A DNA stretch of 25,590 nt, taken from assembly GCF_020687505.1 (NCBI RefSeq), contig NZ_JAJEQT010000014.1; one strand, written 5' to 3'. Shown here piece by piece: positions 1-8,074 of the stretch. Origin of the DNA: Coprococcus_C hominis (GTDB lineage Bacteria; Bacillota; Clostridia; Lachnospirales; Lachnospiraceae). How positions within the stretch are numbered: the first letter of the stretch is position 1; each line of letters begins with the position of its first letter. A program made the translations under genes and the position numbers. The notes under the pieces were generated by a model. It saw nothing but the letters and a program-made list of their open reading frames with translations. It was not told where the DNA came from and searched no databases.

Positions 1-43
1 CACGTTCAGCTGACAAGTACTAATAGGTCGAGGGCTTATCCTT
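1..43 (+). rRNA. 23S rRNA, 3' end (partial)
   Basis: The first bases match the conserved 3' end of firmicute 23S rRNA, including the segment TGACAAGTACTAATAGGTCG and the following GAGGGCTTATCC, which pairs with the 5' end of the molecule in the mature ribosome. Only the tail is inside the window and the exact 3' end (about 41-45) is estimated. It is followed by about 80 bases of spacer and a terminator, with no 5S gene before the terminator. Confidence 0.9.
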
Positions 44-122
44 AGAGGTTTTGAGAACGGAAAGATGATTTGTTAAGGGTTAGATATAAGATCTTTGTAT
101 GAAGTTCTGAAGGTACAGAAAG

Positions 123-147
123 AAAAGACCGATGAGGTCTTTTTTTT
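123..147 (+). terminator. Rho-independent terminator of the rRNA operon
   Basis: Eight-base stem AAAAGACC / GGTCTTTT (123-130 and 136-143) with a GATGA loop, running into an uninterrupted T tract up to 147. It lies about 80 bases after the 23S end and would close the rRNA operon without a 5S gene. Confidence 0.85.
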
Positions 148-167
148 GTATTATAACATGAGACAGA

Positions 168-198
168 GGGACACTTCTTGTGACAAAAGAAGCGTCCC
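168..198. repeat. Imperfect palindrome upstream of the glycosylase gene
   Basis: Two 12-base arms, GGGACACTTCTT (168-179) and AAGAAGCGTCCC (187-198), are complementary except for one A/C mismatch and enclose a 7-base loop. There is no T tract after it on the plus strand, so it is a poor terminator. The shape (GC-rich foot, short loop, intergenic) resembles dispersed REP-like palindromes of Clostridia, but only one copy is in this window. Confidence 0.6.
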
Positions 199-210
199 CG
201 AGGGAGAGGT

Positions 211-699
211 ATGGAACAGCAGCATCAGATACATACAATTTCACCAGTGTATAATGAACATTCTCGTATTTTGATATTGGGGAGCTTTCCTTCAGTCAAA
301 TCGAGAGAGGCAGGATTCTTTTATGGACATCCGCAGAATCGTTTTTGGAAAGTGCTTGCAAATGTATTTCAGGCAGAGGTACCTGGTACGATAGAGGAGA
401 AGAAAGCATTTTTATTGGAACATAGAATTGCTGTGTGGGATGTGATCGGACAATGTGAGATTACAGGTTCTTCCGATAGCTCAATTCGGAATGTCGTTCC
501 GAATCCGATTTCAAAAATCTTAGAAACCACAAAGATAGAACAGATCTTTGTGAACGGGAAAAAGGCAGAGCAGTTATATCAGCGATATATTTATCCGCAG
601 ACAAAAAGAAATGCCATCTGTCTGCCTTCTACCAGTCCGGCAAATGCAAGCTGGAACCTCGAGAAGCTGACAGAGGCATGGAAGATTGTTTTAGGTTGA
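211..699 (+). CDS. DNA-deoxyinosine (hypoxanthine) glycosylase, UDG superfamily family 6
   Basis: A 162-residue protein predicted to excise hypoxanthine arising from adenine deamination, the first step of base excision repair in the cytoplasm. The sequence shows the N-terminal GSFPS motif (about residues 25-29) followed by FFYGHPQNRFW, and the C-terminal LPSTSPAN motif (about 138-145); both are typical of the HDG/Mug-like branch of the uracil-DNA glycosylase superfamily. Length fits the family. The start is the ATG after the purine-rich AGGGAGAGG. Its last 9 bases overlap the end of the convergent DUF2974 gene. The family assignment is firm; the exact substrate preference (hypoxanthine rather than uracil) is inferred from the family. 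Confidence 0.88.
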   Translation: MEQQHQIHTISPVYNEHSRILILGSFPSVKSREAGFFYGHPQNRFWKVLANVFQAEVPGTIEEKKAFLLEHRIAVWDVIGQCEITGSSDSSIRNVVPNPISKILETTKIEQIFVNGKKAEQLYQRYIYPQTKRNAICLPSTSPANASWNLEKLTEAWKIVLG

Positions 700-1782
700 G
701 GTAAAGGTTTTGATCATAATTTTAATCAATAGGAATGCCGCGTCAGAGATGGAATCACTTGTCTCGCGTGGCAATTTCTTTTTTGTCTGAATGATTGTAC
801 GGATATCTTTTAATTTCAATGTAAGAAAATCGTCGACGGTCTCAATACCGGCTGCGTCCAAAATCTGAAAAACAGCTTCTACGATTTCTTTGCGCTTTTC
901 TCTTGGGATTAACGCAATCCATTCCCGGATTGCCTGATTTGCAAGCAGGCTTTGATTGGCAGGTGTAACAGCGTGTACAAAATGATTTCCAAGCACTTCC
1001 CATGACATGGCGTCATGCTGTTTTAATCCCTTATTTTCACTCTTAATAACAACATAATCTTCCTGATGTTCAAATAACCGTCCAACCACAGAGGATTCTG
1101 GGACAATCGTTGTAATAAGGGGCAATAGATTCTGGTATGCTGCACTTGCCACAACGTCTTTCGAAAATCCTGGTCCATCGTTGTTGTAGATAGCGATAAT
1201 CTGATCACGCAGAGATTTTTCGCAATACATTCCAGCATAGATAGCGAAGTTTCCACCTTTGGAATGTCCTCCCAGACGAAGCGGAGTGTCCAGATTCCCA
1301 AGGGCATTTAAATAAGCCAGTGATTTTTCCTGTCCCGGTGTCTGCTTTAGATAAAGCATATTAAAATCCTCATGCCAGCCGACAAGCGTTGCATCTGTTC
1401 CTGAAAATGCAATATAGGTGCTGTTGTCTGGTAATTTGATCGTGATAGCAGAAAATTGTGACTGCTCCTGTTCATTGATATCATTTACATAGCGGGATAA
1501 TTGTACATTTTTAAAACGTACACTTTTCGCCATTTCTTTAAATACCAGAATCGCGTTTTTGGTCATGGAGACATGATCGAGTAATTCCTGTTCGTTATTC
1601 TGCTTGAAAAACAGTTTGGCTGCGTCGAGCAGAGAGATCGTCGGTTCTTCGTCCCCGGGAACAATATTATTCAGTTCTACATAGACTAACTGCGACAGAA
1701 TCAGGTTGTCAATTTCATTAAAGGAATCCTGTGCAAAAGTCAGGTCTCCACGCCATTTCATATAATCAATGATATTACTCAT
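691..1782 (-). CDS. DUF2974 (Mbeg1-like) alpha/beta hydrolase
   Basis: A 363-residue protein of the DUF2974 family, lipase-like alpha/beta hydrolases common in Firmicutes. The nucleophile elbow GGHSKGGN places the catalytic serine at about residue 174. It is preceded by the FSGTDATLVGWHEDF segment (about 126-140), which resembles the oxyanion-hole strand of class 3 lipases. There is no signal peptide or membrane segment, so it is probably cytoplasmic. The start ATG has AAAGGGGG upstream. It stands alone on the minus strand, converging on the glycosylase gene with a 9-base overlap. The true substrate is unknown; an acyl ester or lipid is only inferred from the fold. Confidence 0.85.
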   Translation of the reverse strand: MSNIIDYMKWRGDLTFAQDSFNEIDNLILSQLVYVELNNIVPGDEEPTISLLDAAKLFFKQNNEQELLDHVSMTKNAILVFKEMAKSVRFKNVQLSRYVNDINEQEQSQFSAITIKLPDNSTYIAFSGTDATLVGWHEDFNMLYLKQTPGQEKSLAYLNALGNLDTPLRLGGHSKGGNFAIYAGMYCEKSLRDQIIAIYNNDGPGFSKDVVASAAYQNLLPLITTIVPESSVVGRLFEHQEDYVVIKSENKGLKQHDAMSWEVLGNHFVHAVTPANQSLLANQAIREWIALIPREKRKEIVEAVFQILDAAGIETVDDFLTLKLKDIRTIIQTKKKLPRETSDSISDAAFLLIKIMIKTFTST

Positions 1783-1982
1783 GAAATACCCCCTTTAATG
1801 GTTTCTTTCATAAAATAAATTAGAGATATTGTACCATATATGGACGGAAATTATAGAGATAAATAAAAATTTAATAGAAAATTCATTAATTTCTTGCGTG
1901 GGAGTTTTTTTGTACACATAAAAGGGTAAGATGAGTACAACAAAGCGGGATCGATGAGATTTGACTGAAAGAAAGGACGCGT

Positions 1983-2219
1983 ATGAAAATGAGACAATAT
2001 GTAAACAGTAATAAAATTATAGAGGGTATCTATGTGTGTAGTGCGGTGATTGGCGGAATAATCGTTACGTCCATGCCGTTATTGGGAGCGATGCTGTTAA
2101 TTATTGCATTTTTAGCCGGATGTCTTATAAAGCGGGAAAACATGGAGAATAAACATGTGGGTGCGCCTGTGGTAAATAAGGTGACTACCTGTAAGATACA
2201 TGTAAAGACCGCAGCATAG
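1983..2219 (+). CDS. Small membrane protein of unknown function
   Basis: A 78-residue protein. Residues about 14-50 form one long or two short hydrophobic segments (IYVCSAVIGGIIVTSMPLLG and the following leucine/isoleucine-rich stretch ending before KREN). The tail is polar and basic. The ATG follows GAAAGGACG at good distance for a ribosome binding site. It lies alone between the DUF2974 gene and degV with no obvious partner. I do not recognise a family. The clean ribosome binding site and the membrane-like composition support it being real. Confidence 0.5.
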   Translation: MKMRQYVNSNKIIEGIYVCSAVIGGIIVTSMPLLGAMLLIIAFLAGCLIKRENMENKHVGAPVVNKVTTCKIHVKTAA

Positions 2220-2287
2220 GATACTAGGATGCGATTAGACAGATTTTAAATTCGGGCAGAATTAAGGACAGAAGGTTGGAATAGCAA

Positions 2288-2331
2288 TTGATTTTTGGTA
2301 TGAAATTAGCTATGATAACAGTAGGACTGTT
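2288..2331 (+). promoter_or_regulatory. degV promoter with palindrome at the start site
   Basis: TTGATT (2288-2293), a 17-base spacer, and TATGAT (2311-2316) form a good sigma-A promoter on the plus strand. Directly after the -10 box is a perfect inverted repeat AACAGT-AGG-ACTGTT (2317-2331) that would cover the transcription start, an operator-like position. The leader to the degV ATG is about 50 bases. Confidence 0.6.
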
Positions 2332-2376
2332 CCATAGGGACAATAAAATATATGCACTCAAGGAGAGGATGGAATT

Positions 2377-3264
2377 ATGGAAAATTATGTAATTAGCTGT
2401 TGTTCAACAGCCGATCTTTCGAAAGAGCATTTTGATGCGATAGATGTAAAATATATATGTTTTCACTTTGAACTGGATGGAAAGCAGTACGAGGATAATC
2501 TGGGGGTCAGCATTCCGTTTGACGAGTTTTATTCCCGTATGGCAAATGGCGCAGATACAAAGACTTCTCAGGTAAATGCAGAGGAGTTCGAAGAATATTT
2601 CCGGTCATTCTTAGAGCAGGGACTGGATATCCTGCATGTGAGTCTGTCATCTGGAATCAGTGGTGTTATCAATTCGGCAAATATCGCGAAGGAGACGCTA
2701 CAGGAGGAGTTCCCGGATCGTAAGATCTATGTTGTTGATTCCCTGGCGGCATCTTCGGGATACGGTTTGTTGATGGATAAATTGTCGGAGCTTCGGGCAC
2801 AGGGGAAGACGATTGATGAGGTTCGCGATTTTGTAGAGGAACATAAGCTGAATCTGAATCATTGGTTTTTCACTTCTGATCTGACATTCTTCATTAAGGG
2901 CGGCAGAGTAACAAAGACGGCTGGATTTATTGGTTCGGTGTTGAATATCTGCCCACTTTTGAATGTGGACTATGAGGGAAAACTGATTCCACGGTATAAG
3001 ATCCGTACAAAGAAAAAGGTAATTCAGGCAATCGTAGACCGGATGGAGGAATGTGCCGAGGATGGATTGGATTATTCCGGCAAATGTTATATTTCCCAGT
3101 CTGCCTGCTATGACGATGCACGGGCAGTTGCGGATCTGATCGAAGCGAAGTTCCCGAAGTTAAATGGAAAGGTAGAGATCAATCACATTGGTACAACAAT
3201 CGGCAGTCATACAGGACCGGGTACGGTAGCGTTATTTTTCTGGGGCAAGAAGCGTGAGGACTGA
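2377..3264 (+). CDS. DegV family fatty-acid-binding protein
   Basis: A 295-residue protein of the DegV (FakB-like) family, cytoplasmic two-domain proteins that hold a fatty acid in a buried pocket and, in several Firmicutes, present it to the FakA kinase. Family landmarks are visible: the N-terminal strand with CCSTADL, the TKTSQVNAEEF segment (about 62-72), the SLSSGISGVINSA loop (about 90-102), VVDSLAASSGYG (about 119-130), and the C-terminal IGTTIGSHTGPGTVALFF, whose HTGPG motif contacts the carboxylate. ATG follows AAGGAGAGG. No fakA gene is nearby, so partnership with a kinase encoded elsewhere is inferred. It is probably co-transcribed with the two genes downstream. Confidence 0.92.
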   Translation: MENYVISCCSTADLSKEHFDAIDVKYICFHFELDGKQYEDNLGVSIPFDEFYSRMANGADTKTSQVNAEEFEEYFRSFLEQGLDILHVSLSSGISGVINSANIAKETLQEEFPDRKIYVVDSLAASSGYGLLMDKLSELRAQGKTIDEVRDFVEEHKLNLNHWFFTSDLTFFIKGGRVTKTAGFIGSVLNICPLLNVDYEGKLIPRYKIRTKKKVIQAIVDRMEECAEDGLDYSGKCYISQSACYDDARAVADLIEAKFPKLNGKVEINHIGTTIGSHTGPGTVALFFWGKKRED

Positions 3265-3343
3265 TGCAACTGTCGGTGGCGCATATGGGAAATGAGGAAA
3301 CGTGATATGTATAAGATAGAGAGCCATATGCCAGGGAGATTAT

Positions 3344-3673
3344 ATGGAAGAACAGATATACAAGATAATTCGAATTGATGAGGAAGATTTTGGCTGCGAG
3401 GGTAGACCGGAAGGACAGGAACCGATGGTGCGTGTCGTATTGGAGGCAGATACCGGAGAGACAATGATCGTGATGATGGAAGATGCCTTGATGTACACAC
3501 GTAAGCTGGATGTCGGTGGACTGGCAATCGTAGGTGCAGATGGTTTGCTGTATGCACCGGGGACGGTTATGTCGATGGAAGAAGTGCTTGAAGTGTCGGT
3601 TGATTTTGAAAAGCAGGCGGCATGGATGGAGAATTACTGGGATGCGGTGGATGAATTAGAGGATATGGAGTAG
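3344..3673 (+). CDS. Conserved-looking acidic protein of unknown function
   Basis: A 109-residue, strongly acidic, soluble protein. It appears beta-rich in the middle (MVRVVLEADTGETMIVMMED), with an acidic amphipathic C-terminus ending in DAVDELEDME. No catalytic motif, membrane segment or signal peptide is visible and I do not recognise the family. The ATG follows CAGGGAGATT. Its stop codon lies 8 bases before the ATG of the WYL regulator, so translation is probably coupled with that gene and the two proteins may work together. Confidence 0.65.
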   Translation: MEEQIYKIIRIDEEDFGCEGRPEGQEPMVRVVLEADTGETMIVMMEDALMYTRKLDVGGLAIVGADGLLYAPGTVMSMEEVLEVSVDFEKQAAWMENYWDAVDELEDME

Positions 3674-3681
3674 TGCAAGCG

Positions 3682-4677
3682 ATGGCAAAATCGGAAAATC
3701 AAAAATTAAAATTGTTATACATTCGGAAATTTCTGTTAGAACAGACAGATAAAGACCATCGCGTGACTACAGCACAGATTATTGATGAATTGACGAAACA
3801 CGAGATCAAGGCAGAACGGAAGAGTATTTACGATGATATTGAATGTCTCCGATCGTTTGGAATGGATATCAAACGGGTGCAGAAGGATCGTACATACAGT
3901 TATTATGTTGCCAACCGTCCGTTTGAACTGCCGGAATTAAAGCTTCTAGTGGATTCTGTGCAGTCCGCGAAATTCATTACAAAGAAAAAGACGAATGAAC
4001 TGATAAAAAAGATTGAAAAGCTTGCGGGAAAGTTCGAGGCATCACAGCTGCAGCGACAGGTTTTTGTTGCAGGACGTGTAAAAACGATGAATGACAGTAT
4101 CTATCGAAATGTAGATCATCTGCATGCTGCAATTTCAGAAAATTCACAGATCCAGTTCCATTATTTTCAGTGGAATGTGAAGAAGGAGGCGGAGCTTCGT
4201 AAGGGTGGTGCATTTTATAAGGTAAGCCCTTGGGCGCTTACTTGCAGTGATGGGAACTATTATCTGGTTGCGTATGACGAGCAGGAGGAGAAAATCAAGC
4301 ATTTCCGGGTGGATAAGATGCTGGATATTCAGATGACAGAAGAAAAGCGACTTGGCAGGGAAGTCTTTAATGAGTTTGACACGGCTGTCTATGATAAGAA
4401 GATGTTTGGCATGTTTGGGGGAACGGAAGAGCGTGTCAAGCTGCTATGTGATAATGAATTGGCAAACGTGATTCTGGACCGGTTTGGCAGGGATGTAAAT
4501 TTGATTCCGAAGGGCGAAAAGCAGTTCACAGTAAATGTGGATGTTGCAGTCAGTCGGCAGTTTGTATTCTGGGTAATGGGACTTGGCGATGGAGCGAAAA
4601 TTGTAGCCCCGGAGTCAGTTGTTTCGCTTGTGCAGGCAGAAATTGAGCGGCTGCAATTACAATATAAGAAAGAATGA
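3682..4677 (+). CDS. HTH-WYL domain transcriptional regulator
   Basis: A 331-residue regulator. The N-terminus (about residues 1-70) is a winged helix with the DeoR/HTH_11 look: RVTTAQIIDELTKHEI followed by the recognition segment RKSIYDDIECLRSFG. Residues about 135-215 form a WYL domain: IQFHYFQW, then KVSPWALTCSDGNYYLVAYD, then the basic FRVDKMLDI strand. The eponymous W-Y-L triplet is Y-Y-L here. WYL domains are thought to sense nucleic acid or nucleotide ligands. I chose the ATG at 3682 because GGAG (3667-3670) is spaced for it; a GTG at 3673 overlapping the upstream stop is possible but has too short a spacing. A strong terminator follows. Its target is unknown. Confidence 0.87.
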   Translation: MAKSENQKLKLLYIRKFLLEQTDKDHRVTTAQIIDELTKHEIKAERKSIYDDIECLRSFGMDIKRVQKDRTYSYYVANRPFELPELKLLVDSVQSAKFITKKKTNELIKKIEKLAGKFEASQLQRQVFVAGRVKTMNDSIYRNVDHLHAAISENSQIQFHYFQWNVKKEAELRKGGAFYKVSPWALTCSDGNYYLVAYDEQEEKIKHFRVDKMLDIQMTEEKRLGREVFNEFDTAVYDKKMFGMFGGTEERVKLLCDNELANVILDRFGRDVNLIPKGEKQFTVNVDVAVSRQFVFWVMGLGDGAKIVAPESVVSLVQAEIERLQLQYKKE

Positions 4678-4704
4678 ACCAGGGATTTGGACGAAGAAAG
4701 ACAG

Positions 4705-4737
4705 GAGCACATCGTAAATGGTGTGCTCTTTCTGTTT
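4705..4737 (+). terminator. Rho-independent terminator after the WYL gene
   Basis: Nine-base stem GAGCACATC / GGTGTGCTC (4705-4713 and 4720-4728, one G-T wobble) with a 6-base loop, followed by TTTCTGTTT. It would close the degV-to-WYL transcription unit. Confidence 0.8.
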
Positions 4738-4850
4738 ACTGTGAAAAACTGACAAATTTATGATCTGTATATTGTAAATTTGACGAAAATGTGGTTTTAT
4801 AGGATGTAGGGGAACTAGAGACTATTATAAATAAGAAGGGAAATTTTATT

Positions 4851-6344
4851 ATGCCAGTTTTTGATTTTTCAAGCTCGTCAAGCTCATCGAAGGAGCAGGC
4901 GAAGCCTGTCTGTACATATACATCATTTCTTTCCGATGCAAAAGAGAAAACACCGGAAGAACCAATCTTAGTGTTAGATAATACGAAACGGCAGTGGTCA
5001 CATCATGCGTCCGGTATGTTTGCAAATCAGAGTAAGCGGACGGCGTTTGAGTTTAACGATACGGATGGAACATGGTCGGCAGATATTCTGCGCGTGGATG
5101 CGCGGTTTATCAGTCTGATCAAATGGCTCGGCGATAACCGGATTCCAATCCGTCTGTCTGGACAGAACATGGAGGATGGCTATGCCGTCTATAAGATCCG
5201 GGAGACTGCATATGGCGGTGCGACAAAGTTGTCCGCAGAGGATGGTTTCCTGCAGTTCATGATCGAGCGCCTGCTTGCAAGTAGTGCGGCAGAGGAAGTC
5301 GAGGAGGACGAGGACGCGGACGAAGTCGGCGATGAGATGAAGCTCACAAGTCTGCAGAGCATTTCTGATTTCATGATGTGTGCAGGTAAGACGATGCCGG
5401 ACAATATCCGTCTGTGGGCACGGCGGAATCTTGCAGTTGCTCGTTCGAGTGAGGTGTCACAGGAGGAACGCAGACATGCACAGCGTGCTCTTTCTATTAT
5501 GCTGAACGTGCAGTGGAAGAGCAATTATTTCGAGGCGATAGATCCGGTGTGGGCAAGGAAAATCTTAGATGAAGAGCTGTACGGATTAGAGCGTGTAAAA
5601 CAGAGAATCATGGAGACGATCATCCAGATCAACCGGACACATACATTACCGGCGTATGGACTTCTTCTGGTAGGACCGGCAGGAACCGGAAAATCTCAGA
5701 TTGCATATGCGGTAGCAAGGATTCTGAAACTGCCTTGGACAACTCTCGATATGAGTTCCATTAAGGATCCGGAGCAGCTTACGGGAAGTTCGCGAATCTA
5801 TGCAAATGCGAAACCTGGAATTATCATGGAAGCGTTCTCGAATGCAGGCGAATCGAATCTGGTATTTATCATCAACGAGCTGGATAAGGCGGCATCCGGC
5901 AAGGGAAACGGAAATCCGGCGGATGTGCTGCTGACACTTCTGGATAACCTTGGATTTACAGATAATTATATGGAATGTATGGTGCCAACGACAGGAGTTT
6001 ACCCGATTGCAACGGCAAACAACAAGGAAGATATCAGTGCACCGATCATGTCGAGATTCGCGTTGATTGATATTCCGGATTATACATTTGAAGAAAAGAA
6101 GATTATATTCACGAAGTTCGCAATGCCGAAGGTACTGAAGCGCATCGGGCTTCGGGAAGAGGAGTGTGTTGTGACAGATGCGGGCTTAGATGCGGTGATC
6201 CATCAGTTTGAGAATACGACGGGAATTCGTGATATCGAGCAGGCGGCGGAACATCTGGCAGCAAATGCCTTGTATCAGATCGAGGTAGAGCATGCAGGAC
6301 ATGTGGTATTTGATGCTGCACAGGTAGAGACGTTGTTTGCATAA
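4851..6344 (+). CDS. Lon-like AAA+ ATPase lacking a protease domain
   Basis: A 497-residue protein. The C-terminal half is an AAA+ module of the Lon type: ARKILDEELYGLERVKQRI (about 235-253) matches the linker that precedes the Lon ATPase. Walker A is GPAGTGKS (275-282), the Walker B region VFIINELDK (338-346), sensor 1 IATAN (386-390) and an arginine finger in SRF (401-403). The Walker B aspartate is replaced by asparagine, although the catalytic glutamate remains. No Ser-Lys Lon protease domain follows; the protein ends after the helical lid. The N-terminal 230 residues are unlike Lon and include a serine run (7-13) and an acidic patch (148-162). It is the first gene of a five-gene co-oriented group. 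A chaperone or remodelling role is inferred. Confidence 0.8.
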   Translation: MPVFDFSSSSSSSKEQAKPVCTYTSFLSDAKEKTPEEPILVLDNTKRQWSHHASGMFANQSKRTAFEFNDTDGTWSADILRVDARFISLIKWLGDNRIPIRLSGQNMEDGYAVYKIRETAYGGATKLSAEDGFLQFMIERLLASSAAEEVEEDEDADEVGDEMKLTSLQSISDFMMCAGKTMPDNIRLWARRNLAVARSSEVSQEERRHAQRALSIMLNVQWKSNYFEAIDPVWARKILDEELYGLERVKQRIMETIIQINRTHTLPAYGLLLVGPAGTGKSQIAYAVARILKLPWTTLDMSSIKDPEQLTGSSRIYANAKPGIIMEAFSNAGESNLVFIINELDKAASGKGNGNPADVLLTLLDNLGFTDNYMECMVPTTGVYPIATANNKEDISAPIMSRFALIDIPDYTFEEKKIIFTKFAMPKVLKRIGLREEECVVTDAGLDAVIHQFENTTGIRDIEQAAEHLAANALYQIEVEHAGHVVFDAAQVETLFA

Positions 6345-6377
6345 TGGGATAGAGGAAAACAGGGAGTTTAATAAAAA

Positions 6378-8072
6378 ATGTGTGAAAAGTTGGAGTTCAA
6401 TGAGAAGTACAAAGCATTTACAGAAGTCTTGCACCGGGAGGTTCAGACCTTCGAACAGTGTGAGGAAGATGTGGTGCAGGCACTTGCGATTGTTGCAGAC
6501 GATCTGAAGCTTGGCAAAGTGAAATATGAGCTGGATGCTCCGGTATCTAAGATCCGTCCGCACGGGGAGCATCGGGTTGGAAAATTATTTGATAATCAGA
6601 AGGGGGCATATGGAAAAGCAAAGCATCAGGTATTTGTACTGCCGGATGGCGGAACAATGACGTTTTCCGTTTATCCGTGTGAGGATGTGGACTACTCAAA
6701 GGAAGAACAGGATACGCAGCAGATTTTGCTGAAGGAGATATATATTCAGTTTAGCCGTGTTATGATGCAGGGATTACTGCGCGGCGTATTGCTGACGGAT
6801 ATGGCAACCGGTGTTGCGAATCCGGAGGCGTTTATGCAGTTTATTGGCAAACAGTTAGCGACCGGACAGATTCATACATACACGGTATTTTTCTTCAATG
6901 TGCATAATTTCAAATATGTGAATAAGATTTTCCCTTATGAAGAGGGGGACGTTATATTACGCAATTACGCCGGAATGGTAGATAAGATGTTGCTGGATGA
7001 TGAGATTGTCGCGCGTCTGGGTGGCGATAATTTTGTCGCGTTGGTGAAGAATGAACGGAGTGAAATTATTTTATCGAAGCTCCAGAATCTCCGGCTGTAT
7101 CATCGAACCGAAATCAAGGAAAAAGAGTTTGTATTCGGGGCGACGATCGGTGTCGGTAAGCTGGATGATATCCGGGCACCGCGAGATGTTATGGCACGCG
7201 CAAGTATTGCATATCAGGCTGCCAGACAGAAGGGCAGCGGAACGGTTGCATTTTATTCGACAGAGATCCAGAATAAAATAATGGAGGCACAGGGAATCAT
7301 TGCAAGCTTTCTTCCTGCGCTCGAGGCACATGAATTTGTGGTCTATTATCAGCCGAAGGTCGATGCCAATACGAACAAAATCTGTGGTGCAGAGGCGTTG
7401 GTACGTTGGATGCATGAGGGCAGACTGATTCCACCGATGCAATTTATTCCACAGCTTGAACGGGAAGGAAGCGTGTGCAGGCTTGATTATTATGTATTGG
7501 AAGAAACATGTCGGTTTATCCGCAAGCGGCTGGATGAAGGAAAGACGGTTCCGTGTATCTCTGTGAATTTCTCCAGAAGACATCTGGAGGAAGATTATCT
7601 GGTGAAAAAGATTGTCAATGTGATTGACAAGTACGGTATCGATCATGGTTATATCGAGATTGAGCTGACAGAGAGTGAGGATTTTCAGAACTATGAGATT
7701 ATGTCGGAGATTGTCGATGGACTTCGCAGCGAAGGTATCGCAACTTCGATTGATGATTTTGGAACCGGTTATTCATCCTTGAACATGATCAAGAAGGTAG
7801 ATCTGAATGTGATTAAGATTGATAAGTCATTTATTCCAATGGAGACAGAATATCCGGGCAAGGAGACGGACATGGTAATGTTTGTCAGTATCGTTGATCT
7901 GGTGCGCAAGCTCGGGAAGAAGACGATTGCAGAAGGGGTAGAGACGAAGGAACAGTTACGGTATTTAAGACAGGTTGGCTGTGATATTGTGCAAGGATAT
8001 GTATTTGATAAGCCGATGCCGGAAAGCGAATTTGAAGTACGGCTGGAACAGGGATATAAGGATGAGGAGTAA
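6378..8072 (+). CDS. c-di-GMP phosphodiesterase (EAL) with degenerate GGDEF domain
   Basis: A 564-residue cytoplasmic protein with no membrane segment. Residues about 1-130 are an unassigned N-terminal sensor region. The GGDEF domain (about 135-295) is degenerate: the signature is GGDNF (215-219) and the usual metal-binding aspartate segment reads FNVHNF, so cyclase activity is unlikely. The EAL domain (about 310-555) looks intact, with EALVRW (339-344), NFS (397-399), ELTES (429-433), IDDFGTG (458-464), IKIDKSF (479-485), AEGVET (518-523) and VQGY. It should hydrolyse c-di-GMP to pGpG, the GGDEF part perhaps acting as a GTP-sensing regulator. It starts 33 bases after the AAA+ gene and ends 2 bases before the NYN gene. 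Confidence 0.92.
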   Translation: MCEKLEFNEKYKAFTEVLHREVQTFEQCEEDVVQALAIVADDLKLGKVKYELDAPVSKIRPHGEHRVGKLFDNQKGAYGKAKHQVFVLPDGGTMTFSVYPCEDVDYSKEEQDTQQILLKEIYIQFSRVMMQGLLRGVLLTDMATGVANPEAFMQFIGKQLATGQIHTYTVFFFNVHNFKYVNKIFPYEEGDVILRNYAGMVDKMLLDDEIVARLGGDNFVALVKNERSEIILSKLQNLRLYHRTEIKEKEFVFGATIGVGKLDDIRAPRDVMARASIAYQAARQKGSGTVAFYSTEIQNKIMEAQGIIASFLPALEAHEFVVYYQPKVDANTNKICGAEALVRWMHEGRLIPPMQFIPQLEREGSVCRLDYYVLEETCRFIRKRLDEGKTVPCISVNFSRRHLEEDYLVKKIVNVIDKYGIDHGYIEIELTESEDFQNYEIMSEIVDGLRSEGIATSIDDFGTGYSSLNMIKKVDLNVIKIDKSFIPMETEYPGKETDMVMFVSIVDLVRKLGKKTIAEGVETKEQLRYLRQVGCDIVQGYVFDKPMPESEFEVRLEQGYKDEE

Positions 8073-8074
8073 CG

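Noticed and set aside
44..122. Degenerate 5S rRNA
   Set aside because: The spacer is shorter than a 5S gene and lacks its conserved segments.
4851..6344. A functional Lon protease
   Set aside because: The reading frame ends after the AAA+ lid; no Ser-Lys protease domain follows and the N-terminal half is unlike the Lon substrate domain.
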